Of a stretch of 64,000 bases of DNA, positions 12,541-25,059 are shown piece by piece. A program made the position numbers and the translations under genes. The stretch is from Nephrocerus scutellatus (Eukaryota > Arthropoda > Insecta > Diptera > Pipunculidae): NCBI GenBank assembly GCA_947095585.1, contig OX352762.1:120744930-120808929 (forward strand). The letters are read 5' to 3'. The notes below the pieces were generated by a model. It did not search any database. It was not told where the DNA came from and saw only the letters and a program-made list of their open reading frames with translations. Each line of letters begins with the position of its first letter. The first letter of the stretch is position 1.

Positions 12541-13640
12541 ATTCCTATTATGTTGGAAAAGCCTTTTGTGCTAGTGGAGCTCACGAGAAGAACTCGTCCT
12601 AAGTATGCCTCCTTTTTTGCTGCATGTGCTTGCCTGCAGTCAACAAACTAAAGGTTTCCTTAAGTCAATAGACTATACTTGCTGATATTATTTTCTCTGT
12701 TGCTCGTACAACATTGTTTCTGTTGTCTGATGAAGTTTTGAACCGACTGATATGGCTTAGAACTATCAAAAAGCGATAATCCTACTATGTTGTCTTTTTT
12801 TGGTATTCCTAACACGTTCTTCTTTATGGTACTACTCCAGTAAATCATTCGCTGGAAAATACGCGGGCCAAGTGCTAAAATACGCTTTTCCAACGCACCG
12901 TTTGTCATAGTTCGTAGCCCCCTTAAATAAATAACAGTGCTGGCAATTTATTTGCACCTTCTTGCCAATCAACGATAGTTTTACGCGTGCGACAGCAACA
13001 CCTTCCGACCATTGTGGCCTGAAGGCAAATACATCGCAGTCCACGCACTAATATAATGCTCTTCATCTGGCCATTTTAAGTGCTAATCAAACAAACGCAA
13101 TGTAACAGGTAGCAGCACCGACCGTGATAAACAAATCAAAATTTACTTATTTATACTTTAACCCCTTCCCTACCCAACAAAGCTAACGAAAATCCAACCA
13201 AACCAACTTTCACATCGTCAATCCTTGTCTTCTGTTCGCATTCGCATTTTACGCCAACATTATCGGGTTTGCTTGTTTGCATTTTAACGGCGGCTGACAT
13301 TCTCGGCTAAAGCTGGTCTCACGTCCCTCGCCGTCATAGTGCGTGACGAGTAAAGTTTCTGTTTGTTCATTTAATTTAATGAATCGACTGAGCAGCCGTT
13401 CTCACAACACCAAAGGGTTAACAAAAGTGGTAGCCATACCGTGCGTACACAGTGAACAGGTTGCCGCCGCAACCTGCAAAACCAACTGCAGCTCATGTAG
13501 GGGACGTACACTGCGGCTCACTAGATTAGAATCAGATTTTCATGTTGGTTGGTTCATGTTGAACGCAATGGTAAATTATAAATCTTTAAGAGAACAAGCA
13601 AACTGTAGTTTTATGAAACTTTAACTTTATTCCCGAGAAG
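12541..13640. other. Unresolved region with two overlapping minus-strand frames
   Basis: Two minus-strand frames (12832-13044, 70 codons; 12660-12908, 82 codons) overlap and could be pieces of one frameshifted coding relic; the first has two Cys close together (INCQHCYLF). I do not recognise the family. The rest shows no structure. Confidence 0.3.
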
Positions 13641-13689
13641 TTGGAAAACAGCCTTTGTCCAGCCCAAAAAAGGCGAGCTGTCGTCTCCT

Positions 13690-14235
13690 TCCTTGTACCG
13701 ACCCATACCACTTACATCCATTCTTTCCAAGGTCATGAAAACGCTGATAAATTTGCACCTCAAGAAATATCTTAAAACCAACAAAATCCTTAGTAACCGG
13801 CAGTATCGATTTCGTGGGCAACATTCTACTGGTGATTTGATGGTATATCTCGCCGAACAGAATGGCAATTGCGTTGAGGAAACTGAAAATCTCGCAATTA
13901 TCGGTATGTGCGTTAACGACAAGCTTCGTTAGAATGACGTACATTCGCTTGAACACTGCAGGAACGATTCCAGCTTGTCACTGTTTTATCGCATTTTCCA
14001 CCATGCCATGCCATCTCTCCTTGAATTCAACCGCAATACTCTTTTCGATGCTCACCAGTTTACCCTCAAGCCCATCTTCGGACGCACAGTTAAGTTCAGC
14101 GATTCGTTCTTCAGCCGCACAGCACGTATGTGGAATGCTCTGCCAAGCTCTGTCTTCCCACATAACTATGATCCACAGGCATTCAAAACACAAGCTCACA
14201 GACATCTCCTCTTTTCCCTTCCTTTTCCATAACGC
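13690..14235 (+). mobile_element. LINE relic with internal deletion (RT N-terminus joined to C-terminus)
   Basis: 13693-13870 encodes a typical RT opening, YRPIPLTSILSKVMKTLIN followed by SNRQYRFRGQHSTGDLMVYL. After a deletion, 13975-14232 encodes the C-terminal tail of the same kind of element, with FFSRTARMWNALPSSVFP and a FKTQAHRHL ending. The catalytic YADD segment is missing. Confidence 0.7.
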
Positions 14236-15149
14236 CAACGCTCTTCCAAGCATATAGCCGAGCATTATAAGGATACGAACCCCTTTAAGCGTGCGCGGAC
14301 TATAAAAAAACAAAAAAAACATCATTTGTTTTTTTTTCTGACTGGAGAAATATCAAGTATATCTTCTAAAATGATCTGCTTCTTATCAAGTGAACCGCAG
14401 TGTACAAGTGTTCTCGCTGACGTGCAGATTTTAATTTGCAAAATTGTTGGTGCTACGAGCGTTGCATACTTTTGTGGGGAATTTTAATTAAACAAATTGT
14501 TATTGTAATTGAATAGGGGTTATTTTTTCTGTTTATTTATTCGGTTATTGTTTTATTCCACCGTATACGAGGAGGGCAAACGCGTCATGACTTAAACGCA
14601 GGATTCAAACTGCTTATTAATAAATAATTAACGCATTTCGAATTGCAAGCCGGAAGCAGAAATGCCCGATAACCTGTTAACGTTATCTTGGCAGTTGTTG
14701 GCACGGTGTGTGCTGCTGTGTCGTATATCGCCAGACAAATTTGTTAGCGCGTTAATGGGCGAGATGTACGTTTAATCCGATGCACGGTGGTTCAGTTTCA
14801 GGTCACTTAGTGCGTTACGCAATAATTATGTTTTTCGTTGTTGATGCTTGATATGTGATTTTTCAATTATTTTGGCAATCGACCGACACTAACGAGTTGG
14901 GTTTTTGCATTGCCAAAATTGTATATAAACTATATAGAAAAGTTATACGTTTGGAACTCGTATATAAACTTGTATACATATAGGGAGATTATACGCGTAT
15001 GTTCTGGTATCTTCTAGGTGGTTCTTCAAGAATAGAACCTTATCGAAATTATTGATCGGGTATAAATAAAGCAACTTTATCACAGTAAGTTAGTTAATAT
15101 TTGGAAGTGAACCAGACTGCTTAAGAAGGTGAAAAGTAGATAGAGGTAC
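14236..15149. other. No gene recognised
   Basis: AT-rich intergenic sequence; poly-A/T tracts near 14306-14338. No motif-bearing frame on either strand. Confidence 0.5.
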
Positions 15150-17185
15150 TGCCTATCATCATCATGATCATATGTAGCTCTACAACCGGTGTCCAGTCAT
15201 GGCCTCCCGCAAAAAATCTCTCCACCTGTCCCGATTTTAAGCCGATTCATCTAAAATGACATCCCTAAACCAGAATAGTCCTTCCTCAAGTACGAGGCCA
15301 ACAATTCCCCGTAAGACTTTTCTCTCGAACGCGGCTAAGAGGTCAGAATGCTTTTTACTAAGCACCCAAGTCTCGGATCCATATGTGAGTACTGGTACTA
15401 TCATTGTCTTATACATCAGCAGCTTGGATGTTATGGTTAAATTCCTAGATTTGAAGAGTCTTGAAAGCAGGCTTTGTTGGCTTTCTGCAACCGTGCGCGT
15501 ATTTCTGGTTCTATGCTGGTTCTATGCTGATACAATTGACCCGAGTTTGTTAAAGGATTGCACTACTTTAAAATTCGCGCTCCATTATTTTAATTGAGGG
15601 ACCAATGTTGGATCTTCTACTCGCAGACGCGGCTACCATGTACTGTTTGCTCTTATTTATGTGACGCCCCATATTTCGTGCCGACCGCTCGATCTGGATG
15701 AAAGCTTCCTATATAGATCTTGGGTTTCTACCAGCTATGTCAATGTCGTCTGCGTAAGCCAGTATCTGAATGGACTTACAGAGGATTGTTTCTCTCGCCG
15801 TTACGTCAGAGTCTCGGATCACTTTCTCCAATACCAGGTTGAAGAAGACGCAGGCCAGTCCATTTTTACTTGGTTTATAACATTAGTTACCTACCTACCT
15901 ACATAGTTGTGTCAGTTTATTTGGAATGCCGAATTCACTCATGGCTTTGTAAAGTTCTACTCTGGCTATACTATCATAGGCGGCTTTAAAGTCTATAAGA
16001 AGATGGTGTAGTGAGCTTTGAAACTCTAGACATTTTTCCATCACCTGCCTAAGTGTATAAATCTGAACAGTTGTTGATTTGGAATGAAGCCACACTGGTA
16101 TGGACCAATGATAACTTTAGCGTATGGGGCTATCCTGTCTTGAAGGATAGAGGAGAAAATCTTATACGCGTTACTCAACAACGTTCTGGACGCAACATTC
16201 TTACGTTCAGCCACTAGGTTATATTTGTCATCGAACCAGTCGTTCCGATCTCTGCTACTTCTGCCTAAGACGGAGTCAGCAGTACTAATGACAGTATTCT
16301 TATGGCGTGTCCATTTCTCTTTTACGCCTGACATCTCAGCCCCAGAACTTACTCTCCCAGCATTTAGGGCGAGTCCTATCACTTGTTTTTGGTCTCGTCG
16401 TTACGAAGGACAGCTGTGTTGACTCGAATCTGATTCGTGGATGCAGTCTTTCGTGATGATGCAATTCGGTCTATCAATTCGTGGTCTATCTGGTTGCAAT
16501 GGGCTTTATCAGGAGATACCCAGGTCGCTTTGTGGATATTTTTACATGCAAACCATGTACTCGCAACGACCAAATAATTGCTTGCTGCCATCTCTATGAC
16601 CCATTGTCCATTGTCAGTAGTATTCTCGTGTAAGCTATGGGTGGCAATGTACTGCCTGATGAATACTGGCTCCCTACCTATTTTGGCATTCATATCCTCC
16701 AGAATGATTTTTACATCATACTGAGGGCAGGCATGGAGTTCGACTGATTCAAAGAGTACTTCTTATTCATTATCATTTGAATCCTCTGTAGGTGCGTGAT
16801 CGTTTATGAGGCTTATGTATTTAAATCTGCCCCGTACGCAAAGGGTTCATAGCCGTTCATTTACTGCTTTAAAGCCGATAACGGTGGGTTTCATTTTCTG
16901 CTGACTAGAAACCCCACCCCGAGTACATGAAGTCTTGCATGACAGCTGTAATATATGTCATATTCTGATTTTTGTAAGGCACCACTCCCCGTCCACCGCA
17001 TCTCCTGAATTGCTGTTGTGTCAGCATTATATTTGGACAGGTTATCGGCTAGCTGCTGTGCAGCTCGAGCTCTATACAGTGAGCGTGCGTTTCATGATTA
17101 GCCGTTTTATTGCCGTGCATTCTGATGAATGCATTGATCCATTCTGTGTTATTCCCCCTATTCTGCTGATGGCTGACGGCCAGAT
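15150..17185 (-). mobile_element. RTE-like LINE, longest copy, internally deleted
   Basis: Minus strand, 5' to 3': a leader shared with 26730-26765 and 63805-63850; apurinic endonuclease pieces (IQEMRW near 17010; DMNAKIGREPVFI near 16690; IDHELIDRIASS near 16470); a linker (NDWFDDKYNLVAERKNVA); then, after a deletion, RT palm pieces (LLSNAYKIFSSILQDRIAPYA, LLIDFKAAYDSIARVELYKAM at about 15990-15930) and the 3' UTR ending at the ATGATGATG tail (15150). Endonuclease plus RT without RNase H fits the RTE clade. Stops throughout; dead copy. Confidence 0.8.
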
Positions 17186-17285
17186 TAATAAACTTTTTGT
17201 TTCGATACCCTCCGAATAACACGATTTCTGAAAGTCCTCTATATATAGCGATGAGGCTCGTTTAAAAATATGCATGAAATCGATC

Positions 17286-17637
17286 TGGACGAGATATGGT
17301 TTCAACGGCTTAGTGCTACGTGCCATACGGTAACGTCAACCATCGACTTATTGAAATCAAAATTTGTTTGATTTCAAGAAATGGACCTGTCAATTGGCCT
17401 CCAAGATCGTGCGATTTGACGCCTCTCGATTATTTCCTGTTGGCCTACGTTAAGTCTCTGGTTTATGCTGATAAATCAGCAACAATTGACCCCTTGGAAG
17501 CCAACATTATTCGTGTTATTTCTTATATACGGCCAGCAGTGCTCGAAAAAGTGGCCCAAAATTGGACGTCGAAAATGCGCTTCGTCAAGAACAGCTGCGT
17601 TAGCTATATGCACGAAATCTTTTTCAAATGTTAATTC
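17286..17637 (+). mobile_element. IS630/Tc1-like transposase, C-terminal fragment
   Basis: Encodes EIWFQRLSATCHTVTSTIDLL (a degenerate FQQDGATCHT block) and then NGPVNWPPRSCDLTPLDYFL with VKSLVYADKSATIDPLEANI and a C-terminal YMHEIFFKC. Same family as 4962-5767 but less decayed in this part. The N-terminal half is absent. Confidence 0.8.
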
Positions 17638-17955
17638 TATTTTAAAAAAAAAAAATGTACGACTGTCCCTAGTGAAGCATAGTATATCCTTAGAGGCAGA
17701 GTTTCTAAACTTCGCTGTAGAGCACATTTCTTAGCGATAAATGCGTCTCGCTAATAAAAGTAATGCTAAGCATTTGCAGAGACTCAAGAAAATCTCCAAA
17801 TAGTAGGTAGACAAGTTACACAGATAGCGCAAAAACCATCTTTACCCATTTTCGGAATAAAAATGTGGAAATAATCTGAACCAGTTTCTCGACCAATAAA
17901 TTTTGCACAACACACAATTGAATTTCGTTATACGCACAATTAGTATTGTAATTGA
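17638..17955. other. Spacer between transposase relic and inhibitor gene
   Basis: AT-rich sequence with a poly-A run at about 17643-17655; nothing recognisable. Confidence 0.5.
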
Positions 17956-17961
17956 TTTATT
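17956..17961 (-). terminator. Candidate polyadenylation signal of the Kunitz gene
   Basis: AATAAA on the minus strand, about 215 bases past the stop codon of the inhibitor gene. It is the only canonical hexamer seen in that interval; use of the site is inference. Confidence 0.45.
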
Positions 17962-18175
17962 TCTAACAAAATATGTATATTATAGGAGTACATACATACA
18001 TAGATACATATAATAAATAACAATACACGTCTCTGCTTACAATATCAGATATCACATACAAATACATTACAGACTTGATGGTGAAAGCAAAATATGAAAA
18101 TGGAAAAATTATTAATCTGCGAATAGAAAATGATGCATCAGTTAGTGGTCTCTTCTGTGGTTAAAAGCACTCTTT

Positions 18176-18559
18176 TCAAAAACCCTTGCACTTATCCATG
18201 CACTGGTTGTAGGTGGAGAAATTATTCTCATTGCCATCACAACCGCCGAACTTAAATTCACGGCAATCTTTCGTTTTCGGATCATAACTCCAGCGCGGAA
18301 TCAACGCGCGACAAACGCCCCTCCGAATTGGCATTTTGCAGAAGGTTTCCGGCACCAAACGACCAGATTTAGGCACATCGTCCAATGTAATGGCACCGAA
18401 GAAATCGCTCACATCGTCATACAGATCCATCGGACGTGCTTCAGATGTCGATGCAGTGAGTAATGCAACGATCATAGTGGCCAATAAGACAGCACTACCG
18501 ATGAGGTTCATCTTTTCCATTGATGGTGATGATGATTTATTGCACCGAATTATTTTCAT
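18176..18559 (-). CDS. Secreted single-domain Kunitz (BPTI-type) serine protease inhibitor
   Basis: A 127-codon uninterrupted frame. Six cysteines at residues 74, 83, 99, 107, 120 and 124 have exactly the BPTI spacing (9, 16, 8, 13, 4), and the block FKFGGCDGNENNF is the family signature. The reactive-site region is GVCRA, giving Arg84 as P1, so trypsin-like proteases are the expected targets. A hydrophobic stretch (about residues 18-35) before SEA|RP reads as a signal peptide; translation may really begin at Met14 or Met17, which would place the signal peptide at the N-terminus. Residues 42-73 form a short acidic propeptide-like linker. The gene stands alone among transposon relics, and no intron interrupts the coding frame. 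Family assignment is firm; the physiological role (haemolymph, gut, salivary or reproductive) cannot be read from sequence. Confidence 0.93.
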   Translation of the reverse strand: MKIIRCNKSSSPSMEKMNLIGSAVLLATMIVALLTASTSEARPMDLYDDVSDFFGAITLDDVPKSGRLVPETFCKMPIRRGVCRALIPRWSYDPKTKDCREFKFGGCDGNENNFSTYNQCMDKCKGF

Positions 18560-18607
18560 ACCTCTGATCTTTCACTTTGGAACCGCGTATTATAATTATG
18601 TGCGTTT

Positions 18608-18733
18608 GTTTCACTACTTTTGCACTATCACGTAAATAAACTGAACCAACTATTGAGTTTGTATCTGTGTGTTTCACTAATTTCGCGCTATTCGCGTATA
18701 TCAACAGAAGCAACTATTGAGTTTAATGTCTGA
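18608..18733. repeat. Tandem repeat, 63-bp period, two copies upstream of the Kunitz gene
   Basis: gtttcactac at 18608 recurs as gtttcactaa at 18671, and both units end in caactattgagttt. The pair lies about 50-175 bases upstream of the inhibitor start codon, so it sits in its promoter or 5' leader. Confidence 0.7.
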
Positions 18734-20039
18734 TTAACGTCTGATCGTGAGCTCGCTTTGGCCAGGGGCTTTATACGAACGAACACAACAAGTGATCGTC
18801 GCGTCGTCTCTGGAATTTTCTTTTTGCGATCCAACTGAACCACTATGCTGACTGGGTATCGCATATGTAAAAAAAAGTCTATCGCCATACGACGTAACGC
18901 GGGGCTATCCCCATGGCCGTGTCGTCGTTCAACAGGCTTACCACTCACTCCACTCACCTGTGACGATGATGATGATGATGATACTTTCTTTGGTTTGTTT
19001 CTCTGTTTTGTTTATTTTGGTTACAACAATTGTTTGTTTGCTTATCTGCGAGTATATTTGTAACTATCTACGTGTTAGCTGTTGTTATTGTTATTGTTAG
19101 CCTATAACCACTTAGCTGTTTTTTTTAGCGAAAAATATGATTAGGCAATTGGCCTTTTAATTGGGTCAAAAGGTATAGTGGACTATAAACAACTAACAAA
19201 TATCATACGAAGAAGAGCAGCCATTTATTAACCAGATCAGCAAATAAATCACACAACCAACTTCGACACATTAAGACTCCACGGACACATCTGCTTTAGC
19301 GTTGAATCAATTTGGTTAATATGCAGTTCTTCTTCCCTGTTAACTTTGTTCGCACTCCCACTGCGGAGCACTTCTATACTTCGCTACTCAAATTAAGGTA
19401 AATCCTAACGATAAACTTTTGTTTCGCAGCCGAGCCACTTATAAATTGGAAAATAGTGCGCGACACACAGAACACACATAACATTACCAACACGTTACAC
19501 TATTTGTTGTGCTGTCCATGAAGATAAATATCCCCCAGTAGAGAAAAAGTGAAAAAATGACAAACGCACAAAATCCAAGAGACAACGGCAAAGAAAGAAT
19601 CTTTGGAGTTAACTCGCCTGAAATGATTTATAGCAGAAGGGGTCAGGCCACCGACCAGCGATGCCGTTTATACTTCAATGGAAGTTTTTTTTTTTCGACA
19701 CTTCCCTTTTCGCAAAAACACTTCACTTTATATTTTCCTTCTCAATTAGGAAATATCATTATATATTCATCAATGAACTTTCCCGAAAATCGTATACGTG
19801 ATACGCGAACAAATACATCCATTCGATAACTATATCGATAACTACAAGTCTACAAATGACATACTTTACTTTTGCCGCTTAAAAAATTTCAGCCACAATT
19901 TCGGAAACACATTTAACACATCAATCATTTACTAAATTTAACAACTACAAGGCATATTGTAAAAACCCTCCAAACAATAATGCCCCCCTCTTTTGGGCAA
20001 TTCATGGGCATGGTATAGAATATTACGAGGAAGAGAAAC
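18734..20039. other. Intergenic; no gene recognised
   Basis: Upstream side of the inhibitor gene. A (GAT)n run at about 18963-18981 and short TTG/TTA repeats near 19080-19100. The longest frame (19557-19829, plus) has no recognisable features. Confidence 0.5.
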
Positions 20040-20450
20040 TATCTTGAGTGGAGTTTCAAGGAAAAACAATTACCTTTGGGACCAAACAATATCCCTTATC
20101 AATCACAGAAGTCTATCCTGATCAATATAATGAACTAATAGTTAGACATAAAAACAGATTCCTTATGGGCGATGTCTTCAACGCAAAGCACAAGTGTTGG
20201 AGATCAAGATTAACTACAACTGGAGGTAAAAATCTACTTAAAGTCGTTCAAGAAACTGGTTGAGATTATATTTCCACTGGAAAACCCACTTACTGACTAA
20301 CTGATCATAATAGAACACCTGATGTAATAGACTTTTTCATAACAAAACAAGTCTCCAAAAACTACCTTATAATAGAAGAAGGTACAGATCTATCTTTCGA
20401 TCACACCCCGGTCTACTTGAACTTCTACGACCAAATAATTATAAAGATGT
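20040..20450 (+). mobile_element. Jockey-like LINE, endonuclease fragment
   Basis: A frame with few stops encodes FLMGDVFNAKHKCWRSRLTT (endonuclease GDFNAKH motif with one-residue insertion), then KNLLKVVQ, STGKPTY, TPDVIDFFITK and LSFDHTPVYLNF, the SDHxPV catalytic motif with S changed to F. These appear in the right order for a Jockey-type APE endonuclease. ORF1 and RT are absent. Confidence 0.75.
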
Positions 20451-20659
20451 AAAGTTCGTTGTATTATCCCGTTTAAATAAAAAGGCCTTGTTCTTCTGTA
20501 CTTAATGCAAGTGTTACAAAGAGGTAAAGTTTGTTTGTGTGTACAAGATAATCTTCGAAACTACTCTACCGATTTCAAAAATTCTTACACCAGTACTTAG
20601 AATGGACTTTCGGGGTAAACATAGGCTATACAATATTATCCCATTTAAATAAAAAGGCC

Positions 20660-22080
20660 TTTCGTGGCGACCAATTTTGTAACTAAAGTCGGGTATCTCC
20701 TGACCACTCGCAACCAGATAGACCATGTGTTGATAGACAGCCGCCACAACCCGAACCTGATGACGGTACGAACGTACAGAGGTGCCAACGTCGACTCAGA
20801 CCACTATCTTGTTGGTGTAGTACTCCGAGCGCCGATTTTGGAAAGGAAGACGGTACCCGCGAATCAGATTCTACTTAACACGGCTGCCCTTCGCAACGAA
20901 GAGACCAGAAACAACTACGGCCAAGCAATAGGACTCGTCCTAAATGCAGGGAGATTAAGTCTTGGGGCTGAGATGTCTGGCGTAGAAGAGAAATGTACGC
21001 GCCTTAAGAATACTGTCATTAGTACAATTTTGCGTACAATTTTGCGTACCGAGCAATGCAACAATCTCAAAGAACGCGTTCACGCGAAGCTGAATATAAA
21101 CAGCTCAGAAGATATAAAAAACAGTTCATCGGCGAAGGAAAGAAGAATTTCATCTGTAAACTAGAACAGTACAGATAGCGAGGACTGCACTAGGCGCGGG
21201 AGTTCTACCAAAGAATCCGCGGTATGATGCAATATGCACCGCGTTGCACACACTGCACTGACAAAGAGGGTAATCTGATCGCCTATCTCAAAGGCATTTC
21301 AGATCGATGGGAGTGGCACTTTTATGAGTTGCTAAGACTGGCGAAGAGGCATTCTGTACCCCATACATAAGAAAGGGGATATCACAAACTGCATCGTGAT
21401 ATAACGTTGTTAAGTACCGCGTATTAGATGTTCTCCTCTATCTTTTAAGACAAGATAGCTCCATACGCTAAAGTCATCATTGGTCCATACCAATACGGCT
21501 CTGTCATCGGCAAATCAGCAACTGATCAGATCTGCACCCATGGGAAAATGTCTACAGTTTCAAAACTTACTACACCATCTTTTTATAGACTTTGCCGCCT
21601 ATGATAGCATAGCCAGAGTAGAACTTTATAAAGCCATGAGAGAATTTGGCATCGGCAATTCGGCAATGTTATAAACCAAGTTAAATTGTACAGATCACTA
21701 TCAAGCCCATTCAACATCTATAACGGACTGCGTCCTCTTTAACCTGGCGTTGGAGAAAGTGATCAGAGACTCTGACGTAACGGCGAGAGGAACAATCCCC
21801 TATAAGTCCATTCAGACACTGGCTTACACAGACGACATCGACATAGTTGGTAGAAACCAAAGAGCTGTACAGGAAGCTTTCATCCAGATCGAGCGGGCAG
21901 TTCATTTTGACGAGGCAGGCCAAGCCTATGCCGGAAGGATGGCGTAGATCAGGACGCCTAGATTTTTGAGATGCCCGACTGGATGACATCGACTCAAAAT
22001 CGGGACCGGTGGATCGAATTTTTGCGGAAGGCCAGGGCGGACACCGGCTGTAGAGCTAAATATGATGATGAAAGTCGACG
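20660..22080 (+). mobile_element. RTE-like LINE copy, 5'-truncated
   Basis: Encodes RNQIDHVLIDSRHNPNLMTV and GANVDSDHYLVGVVLR (endonuclease C-terminus, SDHYLV catalytic block), the linker NQILLNTAALRNEETRNNYG, then RT palm pieces around 21480-21950 (LFIDFAAYDSIARVELYKAM; AYTDDIDIVGRNQRAVQEAF, a YTDD active site at about 21826-21837) and the 3' terminus with ATGATGATG at 22062-22075. Same family as 15150-17185. Multiple stops. Confidence 0.85.
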
Positions 22081-22249
22081 AAAAAACGGTCGAGCAAATA
22101 CGTTTTTTACGATCGCTGCCTTAACAGAAAGAGATATTTAATTGCTTTCTATAAAAAAATTGTAGAACTCAAAAATATGTTAAAATTAATATATAAATTG
22201 TTAAACTATGACTAAAAATATTTTTAAAATTAAAATGGCATCTTAATGA

Positions 22250-23155
22250 CTGTGTGCTTTATGCTGCGCTGCTTTATGTGCTGTGTTTTGTACGGTTCTT
22301 CTGTACCTTCTTCTAATGTGCAGGCTTCTATTGCTATTATTTCTTTCTGGAATACTGTTGGAGATATTCCCAGGGGTGTTCGTATTATATAGCTTATAGC
22401 TTCTTATATAATAAGTGTAGGGGTGGGAGTCCTAGAAGCGTGAGCGTGTCTTTGACTGCTCTGTTCTTGGCCACCAAACCAGGGCCGTTTATGATCCTGG
22501 GTCTAATAATGCTTTGTTAAAGCCATACAATCATCTACGGGCTTATTCCCTTCGTTGAACATACGCTGGCAAGTGAAGTAAGTTTTGTTAGCTTTGTTAG
22601 TTTTGTAAGATATTTGGGAGTTCCATGTGAGTTTTGATCAAGCATGACCCCTATATATTTTACTTTTTGCGGTATTTCTAGAGGTTTGCCACAGAACCGT
22701 AGTTCAGGAAGCGTAATGCTATTCTTCTTCGTGAATAAGTTGCAGACTATTTTGTCATGGTTGACAGTCTTTTACCTTTTACAACGATATTGCTATTGCC
22801 ACGAACCATTAGGACTAGGTCATTTGCATAGCTGATGTTTGTTAAGCAGTTGTTCGTCAGCCTGGTGAGTAGCTGATTTACCACAAAGAGCCATAATATG
22901 GGTGATAAGACCACACCTTGTGGGTAGTCTCTGGCTGCCGCTATTGAGATGATTTCAACGATATTGCTATTGCCACGAACCATTAGGACTAGGTCATTTG
23001 CATAGCTGATGTTTGTTAAGCAGTTGTTCTTCAGCCTGGCAATTAGCTGATCCACCACAAACAGCCATAATAGGGGTGATGAGACCTCACCTTGTGTGCA
23101 GTCTCTGACTGCCGCTATTGAGATAATTTCATTACCGAACGAGACCTGTATTTTC
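22250..23155 (-). mobile_element. LOA-like LINE RT fragment with an internal 174-bp duplication
   Basis: Minus strand encodes the RT active-site region twice in tandem: SYANDLVLMVRGNSNIV occurs in both units (22782-22955 and 22956-23129). In both the catalytic YADD is YAND. Downstream the frame continues as CGKPLEIPQKVKYIGVMLDQ, closely related to the LINE at 3059-4955 (GKKLEIMTEAKYLGVMFDQ). 3' part decays near 22250. Confidence 0.8.
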
Positions 23156-24399
23156 CTGCTTTAATTAAAAATAATAGTATGTATCTTTTTTCTTATAAAA
23201 AGTCGTTTAACATATAATAACAATTTTTTTAATAACACTCCACTTTTTAGCAAAACACTTAAATTTTTTCCAGAAAATACTTCACAAAAAAATCAGTAAA
23301 CGGCATCACTGCTTGTTATACCTTACAAGAAAAATCGAAGAATGTGCAAACCCAAATGGAAGGTGGAAAATTTATTGTCATCAGCTGTTGATCCTTGCTA
23401 CTGCACCTACATGCAACCTTTTTCACCGTCTGTTGTAATCTTTTCCACCACAAACAGACGGAAGGAAACGTTTCACGTCCGACCCATGAAACCTATGTCT
23501 GAAGCCCACCACACACTGGACATCATGGGAATAGACTCATCTTGTAATAGTTTTTCCTTCTTAGTATCCGTTTGGATGTCTTTCTTGTCTTGCACTTCGG
23601 AATGACTTCTTCCATTGGCAACAGACAGCTCTCGGTGTTGTCTGGTTAGTATTGGGACGATTTAATGCGCTTCGCGCTCGCACTAAAACTCGGAAAATTA
23701 TGATCGAAATGAGAATTTAATCGAAATACGTGTACGGAAAATGAAAATTTGGTTGCCCCACGGGCTTGTCGAGATGCTCGCCGGCCGTAGCTAGCTACTC
23801 GTCTATATCCTCGTCGTCGGCAGGCAGCATTCATGCATCTTTGAACGAGTCGTCGGCTGCTCAAGTCAGACAGCCATATATACATACTGTATGTCAGCCA
23901 AAGACAAACAAACCATAAACCAGAAGGAGGCTGTCCTTGCATTTCGTTTAGCGGGTAGAATTTTGCGGGAAGTCGCCACCATCTCCTCGGCAAGGTAAAT
24001 GGCAAATACTCGCCACTTAGACATCAGACATCATTCCCAAATGATTCGCATTTAAATTGTTTATTTGTGTGCTGTAATGGTTGTGCTTCTTGCATCTCTG
24101 ATCAGAGATCTTAAAAATGGTGTAACGAAGGAGATTTTTTTTCCAGCCGCGGTTATCTGCTACAGTTGCAGACATTAATACTTGGAGCAAAGTAAAATTG
24201 GTGTGGAAAATGCAAAGTGTAAGCCATGGTATGAGTTGTTTGCTTAGTTATTTACGGCTTTCGACATTTTTCCGGTAACATTCAGTCGATATCCAATCCG
24301 ATTGCTTAATATTATGTTCTTTACTTGGAGGTATATTATAGTTCGGTGTTTCGTGTGTATAATATTCTCTATAACACACAATACCACTGTGACCTCATC
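23156..24399. other. No gene recognised
   Basis: Includes a 119-codon minus-strand frame (23646-24005) without recognisable motif, Arg-rich in the middle; probably chance. No transposon signature identified. Confidence 0.4.
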
Positions 24400-24440
24400 A
24401 ACATAATATTTGGGTCTACAACCGGGATCCAGTCTTTAGG
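24400..24440 (-). mobile_element. RTE-like LINE 3' terminus remnant
   Basis: aatatttgggtctacaaccg followed by gatccagtc matches the 3' terminus of the RTE-like family (compare 11925-11960 and 15165-15200). Confidence 0.55.
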
Positions 24441-25059
24441 GGTTTTCGTAAGAGTGTAATTTCATGAGACAATTTATCAGAATTTCCATATTTAGCAGGC
24501 TTTGGAAATATGTTGTAACATAAATTGGTCGGTTGACGCTCGCCGGTAATCCAAGGTTCTTTCTCCTATTCATCCTTATTAATTAATTAAATACTACAAC
24601 TTATTGATACTTAATTCAATGAGCTTAGCATGCGGAATACGTTTGGAACTATAACTACGATGAGCTGGTGTTACATGAAATCATCCAGGAGAACTCGGAG
24701 TAACGATCGAAGTACGACGTGGTCGAAACAGAGGTACTCGGCCAGCTGCTAATGGCTTAATCACAAGTAGTTCAGAACGAATGGATGCCACGGAATCGAG
24801 TGCTCGCTTGCACTGGAGAAGTTCGGAGTATTCAGTAAATGCAACCAATGTTTCGAGTTTCAAAAGGCCGTAGGGCTTCATCTAATAAATGCCGAACAGT
24901 AGAGTACAGTAAGTGGAACAAAATGTGTTTACTAGCCACGCTTCTTGACCAGCAAAACAACATCACAATTAACAGCCATAAACAGCTAACCAGATGGTAA
25001 GAAACAGCAGAAATACCAACCAAGGAGGGAACAGCATAATATAAGAGGCAGTGCCATCC
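24441..25059. other. No gene recognised
   Basis: Short minus-strand frames (24681-25023) lie downstream of the Jockey RT fragment and might be its decayed C-terminus, but no motif is clear. Confidence 0.35.

Noticed and set aside
13978..14325. Minus-strand frame of 115 codons
   Set aside because: Antisense shadow of the LINE C-terminus encoded on the plus strand at 13975-14232.
23646..24005. Arg-rich minus-strand frame of 119 codons
   Set aside because: No motif, no splice context, composition consistent with a chance open frame.
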